From: Bacillota bacterium
GTDB lineage: Bacteria > Bacillota > Clostridia > Lachnospirales > Lachnospiraceae
DNA length: 64,000 nt
NCBI GenBank assembly: GCA_023398615.1
Contig: JAEWSD010000210.1
Coordinates: forward strand, 1 to 64,000
Direction of reading: 5' to 3'
Shown here: positions 26,462 to 35,774 of the stretch, in pieces
How the letters are laid out: each line of letters opens with the position of its first letter
How positions within the stretch are numbered: position 1 is the stretch's first letter
Program-made: the position numbers and the translations under genes
Notes under the pieces: model-generated
What the model was told of the DNA's origin: nothing
Databases searched by the model: none
Seen by the model: the letters and a program-made list of their open reading frames with translations, nothing else

Positions 26462-27116
26462 TCATTTTTCCCCACTTTTGTTGTAAGATATGTGTTAAAG
26501 AAGTTTTTGCCTGACTATAATCATAATATCCGGCGGCTTTTAGCCGTCTTTGAACGCTTGACTGGGTAATTCCCAGTTCAATTGCCGATTCCTTTTGATT
26601 TTTGTGTTCCAGGATTACCTTCTCAAGAAGTTTTCTTTGTTTGTCGGTCCAGTTTTTTTCTATGAATGAGCATAGCTGCAGGTTACTGTTAATGAGTTCG
26701 ATTATTTCTTTGTCCTTCTGAGCATAAAACATAACATTCCCGCTGCCTGATAATTTCCCCTTTTCTGCAGTTTTAATATAGTTAATCATATTTCTTGCAA
26801 AATAGAAAGCCGGTCCGTCGGCTCCAAGAGCCATTTCTTCATTGATATCAGTTTCGATAGTTCCGATGCCAATGCCGAATCTTATCCTTATCGGAAATAG
26901 CTTGAACCGTATCCGGTCGATAATCTGAAGAATATGACTGCAGGAAGACAGTAGTCCCTGAAACTCATCGCCAAGGGTGATAATGAATTTAGCCGAGATG
27001 TCCTCGCAGTATTCGGAATTTATCCAGTTTAAAACAGCTTTTAATCTATCCTGGGCATCTTTTCGCTCACGGATATCTTTTGAATGAACGATGTCACCTA
27101 TTATTGCAGCATACAT
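26454..27116 (-). CDS. SatD-like protein with C-terminal HTH
   Basis: The 220-residue protein starts MYAAIIGDIVHSKDI and carries TLGDEFQGLL, the SatD-family blocks. The two Asp-containing motifs and overall order are reminiscent of nucleotidyl-cyclase/GGDEF palm folds, but I cannot confirm catalysis. The C-terminus (about 165-200, QKESAIELGITQSSVQRRLKAAG) is a helix-turn-helix. It leads a two-gene minus-strand unit with the DUF3307 protein. Function is unknown; a sensor or regulator for the membrane partner is inference. Confidence 0.65.
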   Translation of the reverse strand: MYAAIIGDIVHSKDIRERKDAQDRLKAVLNWINSEYCEDISAKFIITLGDEFQGLLSSCSHILQIIDRIRFKLFPIRIRFGIGIGTIETDINEEMALGADGPAFYFARNMINYIKTAEKGKLSGSGNVMFYAQKDKEIIELINSNLQLCSFIEKNWTDKQRKLLEKVILEHKNQKESAIELGITQSSVQRRLKAAGYYDYSQAKTSLTHILQQKWGKMNE

Positions 27117-27430
27117 AAATTGTGCCTCCCGTAAATATTCCTGTATTTGTATATCATACCATGTTAAATTTCCAATTTCAAGAATTTTAGTGCAGATATA
27201 ATTGCATATTTATTATATTCGCATTATTGACTGCATATTATCGAGATATGTACTTCTTATTACATATTCCATTGGCAATAGAGAAAGAATCAAAAGGATC
27301 GACGAATTGGGTTTACCTGAAATCCCGAATGTGATATAATTATCAGGATTTGACAGGTGGTTGACTGTGAGAAAAACAATTATAAAAGGATATACGGTAG
27401 CAGAAATGTTTCAGAAAGCGAGGATCAAAT
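27117..27430. other. Divergent intergenic region between satD-like and NUDIX genes
   Basis: No gene is supported in this AT-rich stretch. It contains the promoter at 27312-27340 for the NUDIX gene and the minus-strand ribosome-binding site of the SatD-like gene (GGGAGG on the minus strand, near 27127). Confidence 0.5.
27312..27340 (+). promoter_or_regulatory. Sigma-A-type promoter of the NUDIX gene
   Basis: TTTACC at 27312-27317 and TATAAT at 27335-27340 have 17-bp spacing. Confidence 0.5.
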
Positions 27431-27910
27431 ATGCCGAAGGTTAAATTTTATGACAGAGTTGACGATAAATTGCTTCGATTTGCGGTTATTGCTGCCAGGC
27501 ATAACAATCAATGGGTATTCTGCAAACAAAAAATGCGATCAACCTATGAGATTCCGGGAGGCCGCAGGGAACCGGGGGAAGATATTCTGGATACTGCAAG
27601 AAGAGAACTGTATGAAGAAACCGGAGCGGCAGAATATGATATCAGGCCGGTATGTGTATATTCGGTTGCCGGTATGGACGGTTCCACCGGAGAGGAAGAA
27701 ACCTACGGAATGCTTTATTATGCGGATATTGCCGTTTTTGGTGAGCTTCCGGATTTTGAGATGGAAAAGGTTATTCTTTTTGACAGGATACCGGCTGAGC
27801 TTACCTACCCGTTTATTCAGCCCGAATTGATGAAAAAGGTCGAATTGACAAGCGGCTATGGGTGTAATATAATGGACGAAGTAAGCATGTATAATTCCCA
27901 TCCGGAGTAA
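27431..27910 (+). CDS. NUDIX hydrolase
   Basis: The 159-residue protein has a complete NUDIX box, GGRREPGEDILDTARRELYEETG (about residues 43-66 as judged by eye), with the catalytic REXXEE. Members hydrolyse nucleoside diphosphate derivatives such as oxidised dNTPs; the substrate is not evident. GAGG lies upstream of the ATG. Another frame is open across the first 400 bases but has no coding features. Confidence 0.85.
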   Translation: MPKVKFYDRVDDKLLRFAVIAARHNNQWVFCKQKMRSTYEIPGGRREPGEDILDTARRELYEETGAAEYDIRPVCVYSVAGMDGSTGEEETYGMLYYADIAVFGELPDFEMEKVILFDRIPAELTYPFIQPELMKKVELTSGYGCNIMDEVSMYNSHPE

Positions 27911-27976
27911 ATTTTGGATGGGATTTTGTAATATAATATAAGGATATGAATGATACGGTAAAGTGGAGGATTTCCT

Positions 27977-29458
27977 ATGAAGCTAAGTTATTTGCTGGAG
28001 AAAGTGGAGTACACCTGTCTACAGGGAGATGACAATACGGATATTGCAGACCTGGTTTATGATTCAAGAAAGGTAAAGGAAGGTTCCGTATTCGTCTGTA
28101 TCTCGGGTGCGGTAAGGGACGGCCATGATTATGCCGGAGAAGTTGCGGAAAAAGGTGCGGCCGCAATTATAACAGAGAAGGAGATTGAACTTCCCAAGGG
28201 TGTCGCGGTCATACGCGTAGCCGATACCAGGATGGCGCTTGCCTGCATGTCTGCGGCATATTTCGGATATCCTGCCGCAAAATTAAAGACGATCGGCATT
28301 ACCGGTACAAAGGGTAAGACGACAACAACCTATATGGTACGGTCCATTCTTGAGGCAGCGGGTATTAAAACCGGCCTGATCGGTACGATTGAAGCCATCA
28401 TAGGTGACAGGATCATACCGGCCAGCAATACCACACCGGAGTCCTATATATTGCAGGAATATTTCAGTGAGATGGTTGCCGCAGGCTGCCGCTGTGCAGT
28501 GATGGAGGTGTCCTCGCAGGGCCTGATGCTGCAGCGGGTAGGCGGATTTACCTTTGATTACGGAATATTTACGAATATCGAACCGGATCATATCGGTCCG
28601 AATGAACATAAGGACTTTGATGAGTATATTGCCTGTAAGGGTCTGTTATTTAAGAACTGCAGAATAGGTATTGCAAATATTGATGACTCCCATGTGGACC
28701 GGGTGCTGGAGGGGCATACCTGTGAACTGGAGACCTTCGGGTTGTCGGAGAATGCCGACCTGCGTGCGGTAAAGGTAGACCTGCACAGTAAGAAGGGCAG
28801 GCTGGGGGTTAAATATAAGCTGGAAGGTCTAATGGACATGGATGTGGTAATTAATATGCCCGGAAGCTTCAGTGTATATAATTCACTGACGGCAATTGCG
28901 ATCTGCAGGCATTTTAATGTTCCGCAGGATCTGATTAAAAAGGCTCTTTTGGAGGTTAAGGTAACGGGCAGGGTGGAAGCGGTCAATATCTCTGAGCGGT
29001 TTACTCTGATGATTGATTATGCGCATAATGCAATGAGTCTTGAGAGCCTGCTGACTACGATAAAAAGCTATCATCCCAAGAGGCTGGTATGCCTGTTCGG
29101 CTGCGGAGGCAACCGCTCCAAGCTGAGAAGATATGAGATGGGAGAGATATCCTCCAAAATGTCGGATCTTACCATAGTGACCTCGGATAATCCGCGTTTT
29201 GAGGAGCCCCAGGCAATCATTGACGATATCATAACGGGGGTAAAGCGCGGGAACGGTGATTATATAACGATCATTGACCGCAAGGAGGCAATCCGTTACT
29301 CCATAGAGCATGCTAAAGAAGGGGATGTTATCATCCTGGCAGGAAAAGGCCACGAGGATTATCAGGAAATCCGGGGTGTTAAATATAAAATGGATGAACG
29401 GGATCTGATATCCGACGTACTAGCGGAAATGAAAGCGGAAGGAATTGAAGTGATCTGA
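27977..29458 (+). CDS. murE: UDP-MurNAc-tripeptide ligase MurE
   Basis: The 493-residue ATP-dependent ligase adds the third amino acid to UDP-MurNAc-L-Ala-D-Glu. The ATP site GITGTKGKTTTTYMVRSIL is at about 109-127, and VTSDNPRFEEP near residue 400 contains DNPR, the signature for meso-diaminopimelate. The cell wall is therefore probably of the mDAP type. The stop overlaps the murF start (TGATG). It lies outside the main dcw cluster, 18 kb upstream. Confidence 0.93.
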   Translation: MKLSYLLEKVEYTCLQGDDNTDIADLVYDSRKVKEGSVFVCISGAVRDGHDYAGEVAEKGAAAIITEKEIELPKGVAVIRVADTRMALACMSAAYFGYPAAKLKTIGITGTKGKTTTTYMVRSILEAAGIKTGLIGTIEAIIGDRIIPASNTTPESYILQEYFSEMVAAGCRCAVMEVSSQGLMLQRVGGFTFDYGIFTNIEPDHIGPNEHKDFDEYIACKGLLFKNCRIGIANIDDSHVDRVLEGHTCELETFGLSENADLRAVKVDLHSKKGRLGVKYKLEGLMDMDVVINMPGSFSVYNSLTAIAICRHFNVPQDLIKKALLEVKVTGRVEAVNISERFTLMIDYAHNAMSLESLLTTIKSYHPKRLVCLFGCGGNRSKLRRYEMGEISSKMSDLTIVTSDNPRFEEPQAIIDDIITGVKRGNGDYITIIDRKEAIRYSIEHAKEGDVIILAGKGHEDYQEIRGVKYKMDERDLISDVLAEMKAEGIEVI

Positions 29459-30969
29459 TGGAAGCTTTAAGTATAGAAGAAATTGCACAAGCCGTTGGCG
29501 GCAGGATATTGCAAGGTGACAGGAATTACCGTATTAATTCGGTAAGTACGAATTCTAAAAACCTGGAGCCCGGTGCGCTCTTTGTACCCATAGTTGGCGA
29601 AAAAGTGGATGCACACGATTATATTGACGATGCTTTTGCAAACGGGGCGGCAGCCTGCTTTACAAGCAGGCCGGAAACTGTCCTGCCGGAGCATATATAT
29701 ATTGCGGTTGAAGACACACTGGCTGCCTTGCAGGCTCTTGGCTCCTGGTACCGCGGGAGATTCAGCGTGCCGGTGATCGGGATAACGGGAAGTGTCGGGA
29801 AAACCACGACGAAGGAAATGGTTGCGGCGGCGTTTATGACCGGATATAATGTCCTTAAGACAGAAGGGAACATGAACAGTCAGATCGGGCTTCCGCTCAT
29901 GATGCTCCGGTTAAATCCCTGCCATCAGATAGCGGTAATTGAGATGGGCATGAGCGAGGAAGGGGAGATGGCAAAGCTGACAGCCATAGCAAAGCCGGAA
30001 GCTGCCATCATGACAAATATCGGGGTATCCCATATCGGACAGTTAAAAACAAAAGAGAATATCCGTAAAGAAAAGTTAAACATAATAAATGCATTCGGCG
30101 AGCATTCCAAGCTGTATATTAACGGCAATGATACGCTGCTTGCCGATATCTATTACTCCAGGTACCCGGACAGAAAGGATTCCTCTGCTGCTTCCCGAAG
30201 CTCCTTTCAGGCGGAATCAGGGCAAAAGGCAGGCATTGATATCAGTGCCGTTACCGCGGGGGCACTTAAGAATGCCGATGTGGTCGCGTTTGGGACGGAA
30301 AGCTTCTGCGGATACCGTGCGGAAGATATCCGGATGAAAGACGGGAAAACTTATTTTAATCTGGTAACAGATCACGGTAACGAGGAAGAAATCGAGCTGC
30401 AGGTTTTGGGTATCCATAACGTATACAATGCCCTGGCGGCACTTGCTGCGGCGGAGCAATACGGTATTCCGGCTTCCGTTGCAAAAGAAGGGCTGCGCCT
30501 TTATCAGCCGATTGCCATGCGCGGGCAGATACTGGAATTGAATCAGGTGAAAATAATAGATGATTCCTACAATGCAAGCCCGGATTCCATGAAGAGCGGG
30601 ATTCAGGTTCTTATAGAGCTGGAAGGCGTTACCCGCAGGATAGCGGTGCTTGCGGATGTATTGGAGCTTGGTGAGCAGTCTTACCAATGCCATTATGAGG
30701 TGGGAACCTACATTGCGGGGCAAAAGGTGGATGAAGTGGTTACCGTAGGCAGTGAAGCTGCTTATATAGCACAGGCGATACAGGATAAGAATCCTGCGGT
30801 GGTTACACATAGCTTTCAAAGGAATGAGGAAGCGTCCGCTTATCTGAAAAGCACGGTAAGAGCCGGTGATGCGGTATTGGTAAAGGGTTCCAGGTCCATG
30901 CGGACGGATGAGATCGTCAGGGCTTTATCCGGCGGCCCGGCACAGCAGGATATTCCGGTTAACGGGTAA
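29458..30969 (+). CDS. murF: UDP-MurNAc-tripeptide-D-Ala-D-Ala ligase MurF
   Basis: The 503-residue Mur ligase has the ATP loop GITGSVGKTTTKEMVAAAF (about 103-121). The central domain contains EMGMSEEGEMAKLT, and IDDSYNASPDSMKSG near residue 365 marks MurF. It adds D-Ala-D-Ala to complete the UDP-MurNAc-pentapeptide. Translation is coupled to murE by a one-base overlap. Confidence 0.93.
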   Translation: MEALSIEEIAQAVGGRILQGDRNYRINSVSTNSKNLEPGALFVPIVGEKVDAHDYIDDAFANGAAACFTSRPETVLPEHIYIAVEDTLAALQALGSWYRGRFSVPVIGITGSVGKTTTKEMVAAAFMTGYNVLKTEGNMNSQIGLPLMMLRLNPCHQIAVIEMGMSEEGEMAKLTAIAKPEAAIMTNIGVSHIGQLKTKENIRKEKLNIINAFGEHSKLYINGNDTLLADIYYSRYPDRKDSSAASRSSFQAESGQKAGIDISAVTAGALKNADVVAFGTESFCGYRAEDIRMKDGKTYFNLVTDHGNEEEIELQVLGIHNVYNALAALAAAEQYGIPASVAKEGLRLYQPIAMRGQILELNQVKIIDDSYNASPDSMKSGIQVLIELEGVTRRIAVLADVLELGEQSYQCHYEVGTYIAGQKVDEVVTVGSEAAYIAQAIQDKNPAVVTHSFQRNEEASAYLKSTVRAGDAVLVKGSRSMRTDEIVRALSGGPAQQDIPVNG

Positions 30970-31004
30970 TTGGCAAAAGGATAAGGTAAAGGCGGTGAAT
31001 TGGT

Positions 31005-33266
31005 ATGAAAATGGAATATGCAGATATAATCGTTAATATTTCCCATGAAAACCTGGATAAAACATACCAATACAGAATTCCGGAAGAGATGGCGGACCAG
31101 GCGGTTATCGGGGCTTTGGCAATGGTTCCCTTCGGAAAGGGAGACCGGTTGATTAAGGGCTACATCGTAGGCCTTTCTTCCGAACCGAAATGGAAGGTAG
31201 AGTTAATCAAGCCGATACGTGAGATAGTAAATGATGCCCTGATAATAGAAAGTCAGCTGATACATTTGGCTTATTGGATGAAGGAAAGCTTCGGAGCTAC
31301 CATGAATGACGCCCTGAAAACGGTCATTCCGGTCAAAAGAACGGTGAAATCCAGGGAAAAGAAAACCATAAGACTGAGCATGGCAGCGGGAGAAGCAAGC
31401 GAATATCTTGACACCTTTATCAAGAAAAATAACCGCGGACGGGTGCGTCTGCTGGAAGAAATACTGAAACAGGAAGAAATTGATTTTGATCTGGCCGTAA
31501 GCAAATTAAATATTTCCAGAAACACCATAAGGGATATGGAAGGTATGGGTATCATCACTACAGATGTAGAACGATTGTTCCGAAACCCTGTTGCCGACAC
31601 CGGCGCAGAGAAAGAGAATATTCTGCTTACGGAAGAACAGAGAATGGTCGTAAAAGGGATAACAGATGATTACCGGTCCGGAATCCGGGACGTCTATCTG
31701 CTGCACGGTGTTACGGGAAGCGGAAAGACGGAGGTATACATGGAGATCATATCCGCGGTCATAAAGCAGGGCAGAAAGGTAATTATGCTGATTCCGGAGA
31801 TTGCTTTGACTTATCAGACGGTGATGCGTTTCTATAAAAAGTTTGGTGACCGGATATCTATTATGAATTCAAGGCTGTCCCAGGGGGAACGGTATGATCA
31901 GTATGTAAGAGCCAGGGAAGGTGCCATTGATATTATGATCGGCCCGAGATCGGCATTGTTTACACCGTTTCAGGATCTGGGCCTGATTATCATGGATGAG
32001 GAACACGAAGGCAGCTATAAGAGCGAGAGCTTACCGAAATATCATGCCAGAGATGTCGCGGTAGAGCGTGCCCGGCTTGCCGGTGCCAGTGTGGTTCTTG
32101 GCTCCGCCACTCCTTCGCTGGAATCCTACGGCAGGGCATTGCAGGGGAACTATAAGCTCTATACCTTGCCGTCACGTATCGGTGACAGCTCTCTGCCGAA
32201 GATTTGGATCGAAGATTTGCGGGAAGAATTAAAAAAGAAGAATAAATCCATTTTCAGTCTTCATTTAAAGGAATTAATGGAAGAAAGATTAAGAAAAAAA
32301 CAGCAGATCATGCTGTTTATCAATAGAAGAGGCTATGCCGGTTTCATTTCCTGCCGAAGCTGCGGACATGTAATGAAATGTCCGCACTGTGATATCTCAT
32401 TGACATCACATAATAACGGGACCCTTGTCTGCCACTACTGCGGACACGCGGAGCCTTCTCCGGCGGCCTGTCCGAATTGCGGTTCCCGTTATATAGCGGC
32501 TTTCGGAACCGGAACACAGAAGGTCGAGGAACAGGTAAGAAAAGAGTTCCCCGGCGCAAGAGTTTTACGCATGGATATGGATACGACGAGAACGAAAGAC
32601 GGCCATGAGAAGATACTGTCCGCATTCGCCAATCAGGAAGCGGATATATTGGTCGGTACCCAGATGATTGTCAAGGGACACGATTTTCCGATGGTAACCC
32701 TGGTTGGTATCCTTGCCGCCGACCTTTCTTTATACGCGTCGGATTACATGGCGGCGGAGAGGACCTTTCAGCTTTTGGTCCAGGCTGCCGGGCGGGCCGG
32801 CAGGGGGAAAGACCCCGGAGAGGTAATTATCCAGACCTACCAGCCGGAGCATTATAGTATTACGACGGCAAGCCGGGGGGATTATGCCGGTTTTTACAAG
32901 CAGGAGATGCACTACAGGGAACTGCTTCAATATCCGCCGGCCGCCCATATACTGGCTGTTCTTATTGCTTCAAAGGACGAGGAAAAAGCGAACTTTGCTT
33001 CCGGGTTGCTTAACGGAGCTTTAAGAGAGTGGATTGTATCGTCAGGTGAAGCCAAGGAAAATGCGGATGAGACTGCGATAATCGGTCCAGCGGCGGCCAC
33101 ATTATCGAAGGCAAACGATATTTACCGGTTTATGGTATATATAAAGCAAAAGGATTACGGATTGCTGATCCGGATAAAAAACTATCTGGAAGGCTATGTC
33201 AGCTATTCGGAATATTTTAAGGGCTGCGGCGTACAGTTTGATTTTGATCCGATGAGCAGCTATTAG
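31005..33266 (+). CDS. priA: Primosomal helicase PriA
   Basis: The 753-residue replication-restart helicase shows Walker A in LLHGVTGSGKTEVYM, the DEEH box in IIMDEEHEGSYKSE, and zinc-binding cysteines in FISCRSCGHVMKCPHC and LVCHYCGHAEPSPAACPNCG. It loads the replisome at stalled forks. It follows murF by 35 bases with a weak AAAGGCGG site. Length is normal for the family. Confidence 0.93.
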   Translation: MKMEYADIIVNISHENLDKTYQYRIPEEMADQAVIGALAMVPFGKGDRLIKGYIVGLSSEPKWKVELIKPIREIVNDALIIESQLIHLAYWMKESFGATMNDALKTVIPVKRTVKSREKKTIRLSMAAGEASEYLDTFIKKNNRGRVRLLEEILKQEEIDFDLAVSKLNISRNTIRDMEGMGIITTDVERLFRNPVADTGAEKENILLTEEQRMVVKGITDDYRSGIRDVYLLHGVTGSGKTEVYMEIISAVIKQGRKVIMLIPEIALTYQTVMRFYKKFGDRISIMNSRLSQGERYDQYVRAREGAIDIMIGPRSALFTPFQDLGLIIMDEEHEGSYKSESLPKYHARDVAVERARLAGASVVLGSATPSLESYGRALQGNYKLYTLPSRIGDSSLPKIWIEDLREELKKKNKSIFSLHLKELMEERLRKKQQIMLFINRRGYAGFISCRSCGHVMKCPHCDISLTSHNNGTLVCHYCGHAEPSPAACPNCGSRYIAAFGTGTQKVEEQVRKEFPGARVLRMDMDTTRTKDGHEKILSAFANQEADILVGTQMIVKGHDFPMVTLVGILAADLSLYASDYMAAERTFQLLVQAAGRAGRGKDPGEVIIQTYQPEHYSITTASRGDYAGFYKQEMHYRELLQYPPAAHILAVLIASKDEEKANFASGLLNGALREWIVSSGEAKENADETAIIGPAAATLSKANDIYRFMVYIKQKDYGLLIRIKNYLEGYVSYSEYFKGCGVQFDFDPMSSY

Positions 33267-33359
33267 CATAGAAGTAAAAGGCAACAAAAAGAATTTAAAA
33301 CTGAAAATTTACGCAATTAATAACTTACAGGTAAGTTAAAATGCAGGAAAGAGGTTAGG

Positions 33360-33839
33360 ATGGCAATCAGAAATATCAGAATGATAGGTGACAAAGCGTT
33401 AACGAAAGTATCAAGGGAGGTTACGGAGATGACTCCGAAGCTGAAAACGCTTATTGAAGACATGTTTGATACCATGTATGAGGCGCAGGGTGTCGGCCTG
33501 GCGGCGCCCCAGGTAGGAATCCTGAAACGCATCGTTGTAATCGATGCATCTCCGGAGGGCGACAGCCCGATCGTTTTGATCAATCCTGTCATATTGGAAA
33601 CGGACGGGGAACAGACGGGTGATGAAGGCTGCTTAAGCTTACCCGGTAAATCCGGAATTGTGACAAGACCTAACTATGTGAAAGTCAGGGCATTGAACGA
33701 AGACATGGAGGAAATCACACTGGAAGGCACCGAACTGCTTGCAAGGGCGTTCTGCCATGAGATAGATCACCTGGAAGGTATTCTCTATGTCGATAAAGTC
33801 ATCGGTGATCTTCATTCCGCGGAAAGTATCGAGGAATAG
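33360..33839 (+). CDS. def: Peptide deformylase
   Basis: The 159-residue metalloenzyme removes formyl groups from nascent N-termini. The three motifs are GVGLAAPQVGI, EGCLSLP and CHEIDHLEG, holding Cys and two His metal ligands. GAAAGAGG lies upstream of the start. fmt, which does the opposite formylation step, follows after about 216 bases. Confidence 0.95.
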   Translation: MAIRNIRMIGDKALTKVSREVTEMTPKLKTLIEDMFDTMYEAQGVGLAAPQVGILKRIVVIDASPEGDSPIVLINPVILETDGEQTGDEGCLSLPGKSGIVTRPNYVKVRALNEDMEEITLEGTELLARAFCHEIDHLEGILYVDKVIGDLHSAESIEE

Positions 33840-34055
33840 AATTGCATATGACTGGAAATATTCAATTAAGAATCTATTAAATATTATGAAGTCTTTCTTA
33901 AGTGGTGGATTTCAATACATGAATTTATTATAATAAAGTAAGGATGCCGGAGAAAATACGGAAGGAAAGGTTAGTTTGCGGCTGTCTCATTCTTTCGGCA
34001 TGACTGTTGAGGCAGTATCATATCTTAGACAGAGATGATATGCAACGGACAAGGT

Positions 34056-34982
34056 ATGAAAATAGTTTTTATGGGTACTCCCGGCCTGGCTGCCGCCGTA
34101 CTGGATAAATTACTCCGTTCCGGACATCAGGTGCTGGCAGTGGTTACGCAGCCGGACAGGCCCAAGGGAAGAAGCAAACAGGTGCAGTTTACTCCTGTGA
34201 AGGAATTGGCTGTACAATACAATATACCGGTATATCAGCCGGAAAGAGTTAAGCAGGAAGGTTTTTATTCCGTCCTGGAGGAACTGAAACCGGACATCAT
34301 AGTTGTGGCCGCATTTGGACAGATATTGCCGAAGAATATATTGGAGTTACCCGAATACGGCTGCATTAATGTTCATGCGTCTCTCCTTCCGAAGTACCGG
34401 GGAGCCGCGCCGATCCAGTGGAGTATCATAAACGGTGAGGAAAAGACAGGCATTACCATTATGCATATGGATCCCGGGATTGATACCGGAGATATGATTA
34501 TGCAGGCCGAGGTTCCGATAGATCCCAAGGAAACAGCCGGAAGTCTGCACGACAAGCTGGCAGTCTGCGGCGGTGATTTACTGGTGAAAGCACTGGCGGC
34601 TCTGGAATCCGGCACGGCAGTCAGAGAGAAGCAAAACGATGCGGAAATGACCTATGCAAAAATGTTGGATAAATCCCAGGGGCATATAGACTTTAACAAT
34701 TCCGCATGTGAAATCGAAAGACTGATACGCGGATTGAATCCCTGGCCGAGTGCCTATACGGTGCTGGACGGAAAAGCCCTGAAGATATGGGATGCCGACG
34801 CCGCGGATACCCCGGCGGCAGGTGCACCCGGTGAAATCGTCTCCGCTACGAAGGATTCCATTGTAGTTGCGACCGGGAAGGGTAACCTGATCGTACGTGA
34901 ATTACAGCTGGAAGGTAAAAAAAGGATGACAGTTGAGGCTTTTTTGCGTGGATATTCTATAATTGAGGGAACCATATTATAA
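34056..34982 (+). CDS. fmt: Methionyl-tRNA formyltransferase
   Basis: The 308-residue enzyme formylates initiator Met-tRNA. Seen are MKIVFMGTPGLAAAVL at the N-terminus, the formyl-binding SLLPKYRGAAPIQWSI and the C-terminal OB-like domain. The ATG at 34056 gives the family N-terminus; the ATG at 34035 in the same frame would add seven residues, and neither has a strong ribosome-binding site. It pairs with def upstream. Confidence 0.92.
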   Translation: MKIVFMGTPGLAAAVLDKLLRSGHQVLAVVTQPDRPKGRSKQVQFTPVKELAVQYNIPVYQPERVKQEGFYSVLEELKPDIIVVAAFGQILPKNILELPEYGCINVHASLLPKYRGAAPIQWSIINGEEKTGITIMHMDPGIDTGDMIMQAEVPIDPKETAGSLHDKLAVCGGDLLVKALAALESGTAVREKQNDAEMTYAKMLDKSQGHIDFNNSACEIERLIRGLNPWPSAYTVLDGKALKIWDADAADTPAAGAPGEIVSATKDSIVVATGKGNLIVRELQLEGKKRMTVEAFLRGYSIIEGTIL

Positions 34983-35084
34983 TATATTATGGTATCGCGA
35001 GTTTTTTTGTGAGTGGAGCAAGCGAAAGTCACAGAAAACCCGAGACATGTGCGCGCAGAAAGAAGCGCGGGAATGGAGGAAACT

Positions 35085-35774
35085 ATGTTGTATTTCGATC
35101 CGTATTATATTCTGGTTATAATCGGTGCGGTGCTGTGTCTGGCGGCATCGGCAAGAGTGAAAACAACCTTTGCAAAATATTCAAAAGTAAGAAGCATGTC
35201 AGGAATGACAGGTGCGGAAGCGGCTGAAAGGATTCTCCGCTCCGCAGGAATCTATGATGTAGCCGTACAGAGAGTGGAAGGTAATCTGACGGACCATTAT
35301 GACCCGAGGAACAGGACTTTAAGCCTGTCCGACAGTGTATTCGGACAGACTTCCGTTGCGGCGATCGGGGTAGCGGCACATGAATGCGGCCATGCCATCC
35401 AGCATAACAACGGCTATGTGCCGCTTCGCCTGCGTTCTGCCATCGTACCGGTGGCCAATTTCGGTTCGGCCGTCTCATGGCCGATTATTTTAGTGGGGGC
35501 ATTGTTTGCCAATTCACAGATATTGATTGATATTGGCATAATTCTGTTCTCCGCGGCAGTATTGTTCCAGCTGGTCACCTTGCCGGTGGAACTAAATGCC
35601 TCTGCCAGAGCGGTCCGTATCCTTGGGGATACCGGAATTCTTTATGACGAGGAATTAAAGCATACGAGGGCGGTGCTGGGTGCGGCTGCACTGACCTATG
35701 TAGCGGGAGCTGCCGCAATGGTACTGCAATTAATCAGGCTGCTTTTCCTGTTTGGAGGAAGGGACCGTGACTGA
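35085..35774 (+). CDS. Membrane neutral zinc metallopeptidase (YugP type)
   Basis: The 229-residue protein has an N-terminal membrane helix (about 4-22), a zinc site AAHECGHAIQH (HEXXH) and C-terminal helices around 125-175 and 200-222. It belongs to the PF04298 group, whose substrate is unknown. GGAGGA lies just before the ATG at 35085. The stop overlaps the rsmB start region by 8 bases, suggesting coupling. Confidence 0.85.
   Translation: MLYFDPYYILVIIGAVLCLAASARVKTTFAKYSKVRSMSGMTGAEAAERILRSAGIYDVAVQRVEGNLTDHYDPRNRTLSLSDSVFGQTSVAAIGVAAHECGHAIQHNNGYVPLRLRSAIVPVANFGSAVSWPIILVGALFANSQILIDIGIILFSAAVLFQLVTLPVELNASARAVRILGDTGILYDEELKHTRAVLGAAALTYVAGAAAMVLQLIRLLFLFGGRDRD

Noticed and set aside
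27357..27830. Protein-coding frame overlapping the NUDIX gene
   Set aside because: It has no recognisable domain and is the out-of-frame shadow of the NUDIX gene, which has an intact NUDIX box and its own ribosome-binding site.
33840..34055. Regulatory RNA between def and fmt
   Set aside because: Only a weak TGCCG/CGGCA inverted repeat and an isolated TATAAT are visible, without a recognisable RNA family.
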